From Streptomyces abyssomicinicus (GTDB lineage: Bacteria > Actinomycetota > Actinomycetes > Streptomycetales > Streptomycetaceae), in NCBI RefSeq assembly GCF_008974245.1, contig NZ_BBZI01000011.1:321570-385569 (forward strand): DNA of 64,000 bases, in the 5' to 3' direction. This document shows, in pieces, positions 15,959 to 26,734 of this stretch. A program made the translations under genes and the position numbers. The first letter of the stretch is position 1. Each line of letters starts with the position of its first letter. The notes below the pieces were generated by a model. That model was not told where the DNA came from. It made no database searches and worked only from the letters and a program-made list of their open reading frames with translations.

Positions 15959-18298
15959 TCAGAGCAGGCCGTCCCAGAACTGCTCCAGCAGGACCGACCA
16001 CCAGCTCTCCGGCGACGCCAGCGCCGCCGGGTCGAGCGCGGCGAGCTGGGCCTGGAAGTCCACCGTCCAGCGCGCCGCCTGCTCCTGGTTGAGCCCGAAC
16101 CGCAGCGGCCACATGCGGCCCAGCAGCGCCAGGCAGCGCGCGAACTCGGGCAGCCCGGTGTTCACGAACTGCGGCGGCACCGGGGCCCCGCCCGGTCCGG
16201 CCTCCACCGGCACCGCGACGATGTGCGCGGTGCCGTACTGCACGCAGATCGCCCTGCCGAAGTCGCTGCCCATCACCAGGTACGACCCGGCGTCGGAGGC
16301 CGGCTGCACGCCGCGCTCCTGCGCCAGCTCGGCCAGCGTCGGCACCGGCCGTCCCGGCTGGGCCTGCGCCCAGAAGAACGGGCCCAGGTCGAACGGCAGC
16401 CCGGCCACCACCAGGGTGTGGGCGACCACCGGCGGCACGCCCTGCCGGGACACCGCCGCCTGGTCGAAGCGGAACACGCCCGGCCCGAACACCGCCGCCA
16501 GCTCGTGGGCGACGCCCTCCGGCGGCACCGGCGGGAGCGGCTGCACCGGCGGCAGCGGCGCCCGCACCGGGCCGGGCCGGGCCGGGCCGTCCGCGACCTG
16601 GTGCAGCTCGCCCTGGTGGGCCAGCAGCTGCGCGATGCCCTGCTGCCGGCTCGCCTGGTCCTGGCCGTAGGGGGCGATGGAGGTGATCCGGGCCTGCGGC
16701 CACTGCTCGCGGATCATCCGCGCGCAGTACGCGCCCGGGAGCGAGCAGGACTCCAGCTCGGTGTGCAGCTCCAGCACCTGGTTCTGCGGCACGTTCATCG
16801 CGCGCAGCTCGTGGAAGATCTGCCACTCCGGGTGCGGAAGGCCCGGCGCGCTCCGGCGGATCAGCTGGTGCTCGGAGCCGTCCGGGGCGCGGTAGCGCAG
16901 CACGGCCTGGTAGCCCGGGCCGACCATCGGCTGCTGGGGCTGCTGCGGATACCCGTACGCGGGCGGCACGCCGGGCGCGCCCGGCGCCGCCGGGGGCGGC
17001 GGCACGGCGCCCGGAGGGGGCACCGGGCCGGGTGCCGAGGGCTGCACCGGGGGGCCGGAGGGCGGCGCGAACATGGTCTCCGCGTGGTGCACACCGCCCG
17101 GGGCGGCCGGCGGCGGGGGTGGGGGCGTCGCCGTGCCGCCGCCCGGTGCGGCGGGCGGCGGGGGCGGGGGCGGCGGAGGCGTGGAGCCGCCGGACGACGG
17201 GTCGGCCAGCATGGTGACCGCGTGGTGCATCCCGCCGCCCTGCGAGCCGCCCGGGCCGCCGGGCGTTCCCGGCGCGCCGGGCGGGGCCGGGGTGTCCGGG
17301 CCGCCGGGGGCGTCGGGCCCCTGAGGACCGAGCGAGGAGACCATCTGGGTCGGCACGTACCCGAGCGAGTCGCCTCCCGACGCGGGTGCGGCCGGGCCCG
17401 GCGGGGGCGGCGGCGGAGGCGGCGGGGTGGCACCGGTGCCGGGACGGCGCGGCGGCGCGGCCTTGGCGGTCGCGGCGTCCGCGATGTCCCCGGCGTTGGC
17501 CGGCAGCGGCCGGGGCGGTACGGCCGGCTGCGGCGGCTGGTGCGCCGCGGGCGGCTGCGGGGCGGGCGGCTGGGCGGCGGCCGACTGGGCGGCGGGCGCC
17601 GGCGACTGGGCCTCCGGCGGCACCGGGGTCATCCGGGTGGGGGGCAGCGCGCTGCCGCCGTGCATGAGCGCGGTCGGCGCGTCCGCCCCGCCGGGGAGGC
17701 TCTCCAGGCCCTCGGCCACCGGCGGCGCGAACACCGTGTGCGGCAGCGGCACCGACCGGTCGTCCTCGGCCTGGGCCGTGGTGTCGGTCCCCTCCCACGG
17801 TGTGGCCCCCGCGGGAGGGGGCGACGGCACGGCGGGCGGCGGCGTGGCGGGCACGGCGGGCGGCGGGGCGGCGGGCGGCGGCGTGGCGTCGCGGCCGGCC
17901 GGGGCACCGTCCCGCTGGTCCGGGATGCCCATCCGGTCGGCCGCGTCCTGGAGCCACTGCGGCGGGGTGAGCAGGAACGACGTCTGGTTCAGGTCGACCC
18001 GCGCGGGCGCGGGGGGCTGCGGCGCGGGCGTCGCGTCCTGGCGTCCGTACAGCTCCTCGTAGCGGCGGACGACCTCGCCCACCGCCAGCCCCGGCCACAG
18101 CGTGGCCTCGCCGCTGTCGCGGGCGATCACCAGCCGCTGCGCGCCGCCGTCGGAACGCGGGCCGTCGGCCCGGTCCTCGGCCCACACCACGAAGCCCAGC
18201 TCGAACTCGCGTACCCGCACCTCACGGTGCTGGTACGCGGGCACGTCGCCGTTGATCCATTCCTCGCCGCGCTCCTGCGCCTGCGCGAAGGTCACCAT
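15959..18298 (-). CDS. Imm35-like / deaminase-fold / SUKH-4 fusion protein
   Basis: 779 residues in four parts. Residues 1-90 resemble the YrhB/Imm35 immunity fold (LVIARDSGEATLWPGLAVGE). Residues 95-460 are a disordered Pro/Gly/Ala linker. Residues 465-570 look like a zinc nucleotide/nucleic-acid deaminase: the proton-shuttle HPE at 489-491, then Cys518 and Cys525 in ELESCSLPGAYC, spaced as in toxin deaminases. Residues 590-779 match SUKH-4 immunity proteins (FRFDQAAVSRQGVP, WTVDFQAQLAALDP). One chain thus combines a candidate effector with two immunity-type domains. It sits 7 bp after the WHH-SUKH gene in one operon. I recall close relatives across Streptomyces, usually labelled SUKH-4 family. 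There is no signal peptide. Enzymatic activity is inferred. Confidence 0.78.
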   Translation of the reverse strand: MVTFAQAQERGEEWINGDVPAYQHREVRVREFELGFVVWAEDRADGPRSDGGAQRLVIARDSGEATLWPGLAVGEVVRRYEELYGRQDATPAPQPPAPARVDLNQTSFLLTPPQWLQDAADRMGIPDQRDGAPAGRDATPPPAAPPPAVPATPPPAVPSPPPAGATPWEGTDTTAQAEDDRSVPLPHTVFAPPVAEGLESLPGGADAPTALMHGGSALPPTRMTPVPPEAQSPAPAAQSAAAQPPAPQPPAAHQPPQPAVPPRPLPANAGDIADAATAKAAPPRRPGTGATPPPPPPPPPGPAAPASGGDSLGYVPTQMVSSLGPQGPDAPGGPDTPAPPGAPGTPGGPGGSQGGGMHHAVTMLADPSSGGSTPPPPPPPPPAAPGGGTATPPPPPPAAPGGVHHAETMFAPPSGPPVQPSAPGPVPPPGAVPPPPAAPGAPGVPPAYGYPQQPQQPMVGPGYQAVLRYRAPDGSEHQLIRRSAPGLPHPEWQIFHELRAMNVPQNQVLELHTELESCSLPGAYCARMIREQWPQARITSIAPYGQDQASRQQGIAQLLAHQGELHQVADGPARPGPVRAPLPPVQPLPPVPPEGVAHELAAVFGPGVFRFDQAAVSRQGVPPVVAHTLVVAGLPFDLGPFFWAQAQPGRPVPTLAELAQERGVQPASDAGSYLVMGSDFGRAICVQYGTAHIVAVPVEAGPGGAPVPPQFVNTGLPEFARCLALLGRMWPLRFGLNQEQAARWTVDFQAQLAALDPAALASPESWWSVLLEQFWDGLL

Positions 18299-18305
18299 CG
18301 GCCGT

Positions 18306-19328
18306 TCACTCCCCTGTCCGGCCCGACACCGGCACCGCGCGCGCGAAACCGCCGTCCACCATCAGATTCGCCACCGTCTCCAGCTCGGGCGGGCTGCCCG
18401 CGAGCCGGCCGAGGAACGCGTCGAAGTCCTCGCCGCAGGGCAGCAGCAGCCGCTCCACCCGCTCGGCCGGGGACCACGACGGGTCCGCGTCGCGCACGTC
18501 GTCGTAGGCGCAGAACCACACCGAGCCGCGCCGCTCGCCCTTGACCTTCACCGCGAGGATGCCGCCCTGGAGGAACGCCACCCCCAGGTAGTCCTTGGTG
18601 AGGTGGTCGCGCAGGCACTTGTTGACGTACACCAGGTCGTTGACCGCCGCCTCGTCGCGGACGGTGAGGAACGGCTGGTCGACCAGCAGGCCCAGCTCGG
18701 CGTCGAGCGCGGTGCCCGCGGGGGCGCAGCCACCGGCCGCCTTCAGGAACGCGCGGTAGGCGCCGGGCAGCTGGTAGCCGAGCTCCTCCTCCACGGCCTG
18801 CACCTGGTGCTCGGTCACCGCGACGGAGTTCTTGGGGAGCCGGAAGTGCGCGGGCCGGGTGTCCTGGAGCGGGCGGGTGCCGCGCTTGCCGTGCTCCACG
18901 GCCGTCGTGGAGATGCCGCCGTGGTGCCGCAGCAGCGCCTTCACCTCGACCGGGACCAGCTCCAGGCGCCGCGTGCGCGGGACGTGGTGCCAGGTCCAGC
19001 CGTGCGGCGTGGCCACCGGCGGGATCGTGTCCCACAGCGGGTGCCCGGTCGCGGCCAGCGCGGCGTTGGCGGAGACGTGGTCCGTCAGCCGCAGCTCGTC
19101 GACGCCGAATCCTTCCGGCGGGTCGGCGATCTCGGCGGCCGCCCGGGCGTAGGGCGAGAAGTCCGGGTAACCGTGTTCGTCGACCCTCACGCCCGCCGGG
19201 TGCCGGGCGGCGCGGACGGGGTCGGGAAAGTGCACGACCTGTCCGGCGTAGGCAGCGTTCGGCGGCGCGGGTCGTCCTCCGGTCCCGTGGCCGGGAGAGA
19301 CCCCCAGCCCGAGCCCACCTGTTGTCAT
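18306..19328 (-). CDS. WHH-type HNH/Endo VII nuclease fused to a SUKH-1 (SMI1/KNR4) immunity domain
   Basis: 340 residues. Residues 30-145 match the WHH nuclease toxin family: GYPDFSPYARAAAEI (53-67), the metal/catalytic WHH at 113-115 (GWTWHHVPRTRRLELVP) and the trailing HHGG at 135-138. Residues 168-310 are a SUKH-1 domain: VTEHQVQAVEEELGYQLPGA at its start, then LGVAFLQGGILAVKVKGE and CAYDDVRD. WHH toxins normally sit at the end of large secreted proteins, and their SUKH inhibitors are separate genes; here both are on one short chain. ATG 19328 has GGGG about 9 nt upstream. It is first in a leftward operon with the deaminase-SUKH-4 gene. Confidence 0.82.
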   Translation of the reverse strand: MTTGGLGLGVSPGHGTGGRPAPPNAAYAGQVVHFPDPVRAARHPAGVRVDEHGYPDFSPYARAAAEIADPPEGFGVDELRLTDHVSANAALAATGHPLWDTIPPVATPHGWTWHHVPRTRRLELVPVEVKALLRHHGGISTTAVEHGKRGTRPLQDTRPAHFRLPKNSVAVTEHQVQAVEEELGYQLPGAYRAFLKAAGGCAPAGTALDAELGLLVDQPFLTVRDEAAVNDLVYVNKCLRDHLTKDYLGVAFLQGGILAVKVKGERRGSVWFCAYDDVRDADPSWSPAERVERLLLPCGEDFDAFLGRLAGSPPELETVANLMVDGGFARAVPVSGRTGE

Positions 19329-19450
19329 GGCGGTTGCCCCCTGCGGCGTTCCGGCGGCCGGTGAAGCCGCGCTCTCCCATACTGTCGACCACCGCGTGGG
19401 TGGCGGTTCCCGACAGACTATGCGGTGCCGCGCGCGGTGGTCATCGCGCG

Positions 19451-19485
19451 TCCGGATGTGTGATCCGGCATCCGGATGTGTGATC
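19451..19485. promoter_or_regulatory. Twin 15-bp direct repeats in the divergent toxin-cluster promoter
   Basis: TCCGGATGTGTGATC occurs identically at 19451-19465 and 19471-19485, exactly 20 bp apart, so two protein molecules would sit about two helical turns apart on one face. It lies between the divergent WHH-SUKH (start 19328) and YwqJ (start 19611) genes. This is a good candidate for a shared operator; the binding protein is unknown. Confidence 0.6.
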
Positions 19486-19610
19486 TCGCGTCAACACTCC
19501 GTGGTCGCCGCGCCCCGCGTCGGGCGTGTCACGGGCCCTGGCTTCCTTGTCGGCCACAGGGTTTGGCACTCTAAGGCCACCGAGGGGATGCTCGGGAGGT
19601 GAGAACGATC

Positions 19611-20132
19611 ATGAAGGCCGCACAGACCGCCAGGACGGAACCGCCGTCCGGTCCGTCGCAGGACCCCCGAGTCGGCTGGAGCAGCGCGGACGGCGCCGCG
19701 GCTCCGGCGCTCCTGCACCGCCGTGACGGGATACTCCCGACGGTGGCCGCCGCGCTGTCCGTGCGCGGCAACACGCTCACGGGCACGGCCGCCCGGGGTG
19801 ACCAGACGCCCGTGCTGCATCCGCTGGTGCAGGACTTCCTCGACGCCCTCACCAGCGACCAGCGCGACCGCTTCACCGGCCGGTGCGCCGAGACGCTGCT
19901 GATCTCGCGGCAGATCTGCGCCGCGGACGCGGCGCGGAGCAAGCGTGCCACGCGCCGGCCGATGACCGCCGGCGAGGCCCGCAAGGCGTTGAAACAGGCC
20001 AAACTGACCGCCCGTCGCATCCGGGAGGACGGCGATCCGCTGCACGGCAGCTTCGCCGCGCCCTGCCGGGCCTGCGCGGCCCTCTCCGCCCACTTCGGGG
20101 TGCGGGTCGTCGACCCGGGCGCCGAGGGCTGA
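19611..20132 (+). CDS. YwqJ-type putative deaminase
   Basis: A 173-residue protein with the YwqJ-deaminase layout: HPLVQDFLDAL leads into the active-site motif CAE at 92-94 (FTGRCAETLLISRQI), and the zinc-binding PCRAC is at 151-155. Residues in between are a basic helical insert (RKALKQAKLTARRIREDG). Members of this deaminase superfamily branch are toxin domains thought to act on nucleic acids or nucleotides. Here the domain is almost free-standing, with no signal peptide, WXG/LXG or RHS module. ATG 19611 has GGGAGG 9-10 nt upstream; a GTG at 19599 overlaps that site and is less likely. The next gene encodes a SUKH-3 immunity protein. Confidence 0.83.
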   Translation: MKAAQTARTEPPSGPSQDPRVGWSSADGAAAPALLHRRDGILPTVAAALSVRGNTLTGTAARGDQTPVLHPLVQDFLDALTSDQRDRFTGRCAETLLISRQICAADAARSKRATRRPMTAGEARKALKQAKLTARRIREDGDPLHGSFAAPCRACAALSAHFGVRVVDPGAEG

Positions 20133-20325
20133 CCGCGTCGCAGCCTCCCACCCCCTGTCCGCCGCCTCCTGTCCGCCGCCTCCACCCCCCGTCCGCCGCC
20201 TCCCTCCGCCCTCCGCCGTCCGCCGTCCTTCGACCGCTTTCCGCAGCTCCGACCGCCCTCCGCCGCACCTCGACCGCCGTCCGCCGCCCTTCGGCCCTCC
20301 CGTCCCCAAGGACTCCAGGTTCCTG
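20133..20325. repeat. C-rich, G-poor tract between YwqJ toxin gene and SUKH-3 immunity gene
   Basis: About 190 bases in which the plus strand is dominated by C and T, with many CCTCC and GTCCGCC runs. TGTCCGCCGCCTCC is repeated head-to-tail at 20156-20169 and 20170-20183, and the GTCCGCCGCCTCC part recurs at 20191-20203. A transcript would be C-rich, G-poor and unstructured, the composition Rho prefers. The tract ends just before the start of the immunity gene. Confidence 0.75.
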
Positions 20326-20856
20326 ATGCAAGCCGAGCGAACATCCTCGACCCGTTTCGCCGTCCACGTCGACGCCGCGCTGCGTGCAGCGGGCTGGGAG
20401 CCGGGACGGTGGGACATCCGGCAGGCCGAGGTCTGGGCCGACACCCTGCGCGAGCACGTCTCGCCCGCCGGGCACACGCACGCGGTGCACACCGCGGCGG
20501 TGGAGGTGTGGGCGGAGTTCGGCGGCCTGCGGGTGGCGCCGTCCGGGCCGGGACGGCAGGTGGCGCCGGCCGAGTTCGAGATGGACCCCATGCACGGGCT
20601 GCACATGGCCCGCACGCTGGGCGACCTCGGCCGGGCGCTGGGGACCGAGCTGTGCCCGGTCGGCGCCGAGCCGGCCAGCGGTGCCCTCCTCGCCATGGAC
20701 GCGCTGGGCCGCGTCTACGCCCTGGACCACGCCGGTGACTGGTTCCTCGGCCCCGGCATCGACCAGGCCGTCACCACCCTCGTCACCGGCACCGCCCCCA
20801 CCCGCCTCACCACCGCGGACCTCCCCGCCCCCCGCCCCGCCACCCCGCAGAGCTGA
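20326..20856 (+). CDS. SUKH-3 family immunity protein
   Basis: A 176-residue SUKH-3 protein. The order of conserved pieces is right: a helical head (RFAVHVDAALRAAGWEPGRW), then HTAAVEVWAEFGGLRVAPSG, FEMDPMHGLHMARTLGDLGR, GTELCPVGAEPASGALLAMD and the final strand GRVYALDHAGDWFLG. SUKH-3 proteins neutralise deaminase and other nucleic-acid-targeting toxins by direct binding. Placement right after a YwqJ deaminase gene makes this the cognate inhibitor in all likelihood. It is separated from the toxin by the C-rich tract, so it may have its own expression control. Confidence 0.86.
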   Translation: MQAERTSSTRFAVHVDAALRAAGWEPGRWDIRQAEVWADTLREHVSPAGHTHAVHTAAVEVWAEFGGLRVAPSGPGRQVAPAEFEMDPMHGLHMARTLGDLGRALGTELCPVGAEPASGALLAMDALGRVYALDHAGDWFLGPGIDQAVTTLVTGTAPTRLTTADLPAPRPATPQS

Positions 20857-20985
20857 CCGCACGCGGCGGTGGCGCCGTCGGGTCCGCACCGTCCCCCGTC
20901 CGCGACGTACGCTGGAACCCCCGGTCCGCCCCGCGTACCGGGCGCTTCGCGTGACACGAGAACCCCGCTGGACGGAAAGGCCTCC

Positions 20986-24525
<3,540 letters not shown>

Positions 24526-24565
24526 CGCCGCCGTCGGCACCGACGTGGGCGCCGCCGGCGGTGCC

Positions 24566-24730
24566 GTCACGGGCGCTGCCGTCGGTGCCGATGTGGGCGC
24601 CGTCGGTGGTGGGTCATGGGCGCTGTCGACGGTGCGGTCATGGAAGCTGCCGGCGGTGCGTCATGGGCGGCGCCGTCGGTGCCGTCATGGGTGCTGCCGG
24701 TGGTGCGTCATGGGTGCTGCCGTCGGTGCT
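24566..24730. repeat. Minisatellite of alternating 24- and 23-bp units downstream of mfd
   Basis: Seven head-to-tail copies resembling GTCATGGGTGCTGCCGTCGG plus a short tail: 24566-24589 (24), 24590-24612 (23), 24613-24636 (24), 24637-24659 (23), 24660-24683 (24), 24684-24706 (23) and 24707-24730 (24). Degenerate copies precede them from about 24530. The 47-bp higher-order period is not a multiple of three, so it does not maintain a reading frame. The rest of the 386-bp gap to the TetR gene (24912) holds no gene I can support. Confidence 0.85.
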
Positions 24731-24911
24731 GCCGCGATGTCGGTGCTGGTCCGGTGGCACTGTCGGGGGCGGCCGTCGTGGCCGGCGGGGCCCTCGTGGC
24801 GGCGCCGCTCCGGCGCGGCGCCTTGGCGGCGCGGCCCCTGGTGGGCACGGGCACGGGCACGGACAGGGGCCTGGGTGAGGGGCGGGTGGCGCGCGGTGTG
24901 CCGCTCGCCCC

Positions 24912-25520
24912 TCACGCCGTGTCCGTGTCCGGGCCGGCGCCCGGCCTGAACAGCGTCGCCGCCACCTCGCGGAACATCTCCTCGGGCTCGCCTCCGCCGA
25001 GCGCGTCGTCGAGGTTGTGCGCCAGCAGGAGCGTGGCGAAGCCGTGCGCCAGGGACCAGGCCGCGACGCCGGCGAGCCGTGATTCCACGCCGCGGTCCCG
25101 GGCCGGGACCCCGGCCACGGCGTCCCGCAGCGCCGCGTCGGAGAGCGCCTGGGCGGTGATCAGCTCGACGTCGCCGGTCCGGAGCAGCTGCGGCGCGAAC
25201 ATCACCTGGAAGTGCGCCGGATGCTCCCGTGCGAAGCGCACGTAGCGGACGCCGGCCTCCCGCAGGTCCTCCGCCTCGCGCAGGGCGCCGGCGAGCAGTT
25301 CGTGGCCCTCGGCCGCGATGGCGGTGAGCAGGCCGGCCCGGTCCTTGAAGTGGTGCGCGGGCGCCGCGTGCGAGACGCCGGCACGGCGGGCCAGGTCGCG
25401 CAGGCTCAGCGCGGCCGGGCCGTCGGCGGCGATCGTCTCCAGGGCGGCGGACATGATCGCGCGCCGCAGGTCGCCGTGGTGGTAGGGGCGGGCGGAGGGC
25501 GTGGAACGGGGCGTGGCCAT
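24912..25520 (-). CDS. TetR-family regulator
   Basis: A 202-residue TetR protein. The N-terminal YHHGDLRRAIMSAALETIAA and LRDLARRAGVSHAAPAHHFK form the DNA-binding domain, of the subfamily that begins with the YHHGDLR motif. The C-terminal half contains the WHG-type effector domain (WSLAHGFATLLLAHNLDDAL). It is divergent from the SCO6745-like gene, and two TGACAAGTT repeats lie between them, suggesting that it represses that gene and itself. The ligand is unknown. Confidence 0.9.
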   Translation of the reverse strand: MATPRSTPSARPYHHGDLRRAIMSAALETIAADGPAALSLRDLARRAGVSHAAPAHHFKDRAGLLTAIAAEGHELLAGALREAEDLREAGVRYVRFAREHPAHFQVMFAPQLLRTGDVELITAQALSDAALRDAVAGVPARDRGVESRLAGVAAWSLAHGFATLLLAHNLDDALGGGEPEEMFREVAATLFRPGAGPDTDTA

Positions 25521-25546
25521 GGGGCCAGGTTACTCCCATCTGGTCA

Positions 25547-25590
25547 TTGACAAGTTGCGCGCGCGCCCGCAATCTGGACGGTGACAAGTT
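25547..25590. promoter_or_regulatory. Repeated TGACAAGTT motif in the TetR/SCO6745-like promoter
   Basis: TGACAAGTT occurs at 25548-25556 and 25582-25590, 34 bp apart. The first overlaps TTGACA (25547-25552), a perfect -35 hexamer for the rightward gene. Likely operator half-sites for the divergent TetR protein. Confidence 0.5.
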
Positions 25591-25628
25591 CTTTCTCGTC
25601 CGGGCACGGCTGAAGACGGAGGTGCGTC

Positions 25629-26570
25629 ATGGTGGAGACGACCGGTGCGGCGACGGGGGCCACGGGCGGAATCGTGGCCGGGACCGCGGCCGGGGAGGCG
25701 GCCGGTGCGGTCCCTCTCGCCGATGTCCGTCGCATGTGGCACCTGCTGGAGCCGCTGCACGCGGTGCTCTACTACGCGCCGGAAGCGTTCGAGGAGGCCG
25801 CGGCCCTCGGTTACGAGGTGGGGGAACGCTGGCCCGCCTACTTCGCCTTCCGTGCCGCGCCGTTGGGGGCGGTGGGTGCGGTGCGGGCGGCCTCGGCCTT
25901 CTACAGCATGAGCCCCCGGATGGTGGAGCGGTACATACCCGCCGTCTGGGAGACGGCGAGTCCCGCGGCCGTTCTCGCCGCCCGGTCCCGCGGCGTCGAC
26001 CGTGCCTACCGGTCCCTGTTCGGCGACCGGGTTCCCGGTCCGGAGATGCGCGAGGCGGCGGCGCTGGCCCGGTGTGCCGCCGAGGCGGCCGACCTGTCAG
26101 GCCGTCCGTTGGCCGCGGCCAACGCCGAGCTGTCCTGGTCGCGGGAGCCGCATGTCCAGCTGTGGCAGGCGGCCACGGTCCTGAGGGAACACCGGGGTGA
26201 CGGCCACGTGGCCGCTCTGATGACGGCCGGGCTCGACCCGGTCGAGGCGCTGGTCTCCTTCGCGGCGATCGGTGCGGCGAGCCGGGAGGTCCTCGGCAGC
26301 AGGGAGTGGAGCGCGCGGGAGTGGGAGGAGGCGCGGGAGCGGCTGGCCGCCCGCGGCCTGGTCGCCGAGGACGGTGCGGCCACCGAGGCGGGCCGGGCGC
26401 TGCGTGAGCGTGTCGAGCGGGAGACCGACGCCCTGGCCGCCGTGCCGTGGCAGGCCCTGGGTGTCGACAGGACGGCTCGACTGGCCGAACTGCTGGGGGA
26501 GTTCTGGGTGGCGGTGATCGGCTCGGGCCTGCTGCCCGCGGCCAACTCCCTGGGCATCGGCAAGGTGTGA
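25629..26570 (+). CDS. SCO6745-like helical protein
   Basis: A 313-residue cytoplasmic protein resembling the SCO6745 family of actinobacteria. Recognisable pieces are VRRMWHLLEPLHAVLYYAPE at the start of the core, FRAAPLGAVGAV, LPWS-like ELSWSREPHVQLWQAATVLR, EHRGDGHVAALMTAGLDPVE, and a C-terminal winged-helix-like segment (WEEARERLAARGLVAEDGAA). The first 28 residues are an Ala/Gly/Thr leader probably not part of the fold. The family function is not established; proteins of this type often sit beside TetR regulators, as here. ATG 25629 follows GGAGGTGCGTC. Identification rests on my memory of the family. Confidence 0.7.
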   Translation: MVETTGAATGATGGIVAGTAAGEAAGAVPLADVRRMWHLLEPLHAVLYYAPEAFEEAAALGYEVGERWPAYFAFRAAPLGAVGAVRAASAFYSMSPRMVERYIPAVWETASPAAVLAARSRGVDRAYRSLFGDRVPGPEMREAAALARCAAEAADLSGRPLAAANAELSWSREPHVQLWQAATVLREHRGDGHVAALMTAGLDPVEALVSFAAIGAASREVLGSREWSAREWEEARERLAARGLVAEDGAATEAGRALRERVERETDALAAVPWQALGVDRTARLAELLGEFWVAVIGSGLLPAANSLGIGKV

Positions 26571-26734
26571 GGCCGCCGGCAAGGTGTGGAGGCGGGTGGC
26601 GGTGTGCGAGGGGCGGGGCGCGGTGTGAGGGAGGGGCCGCCGACCCGTACGAGTGACACCCGGAATGCCCGGTACCGCCGGGGGCATGATCGCATTGGTT
26701 CCTGCAGTTCCGACACGACCGGAGGTAGCGAACT

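Noticed and set aside
19451..19485. Possible CRISPR array from the twin 15-mers
   Set aside because: Only two copies, too short and with a 5-bp gap; a direct-repeat operator fits better. No cas gene in the window.
24545..24949. Ala/Gly-rich plus-strand frames over the minisatellite after mfd
   Set aside because: The repeat period (47 bp) is not a multiple of three and the frames have no start context; treated as non-coding repeat.
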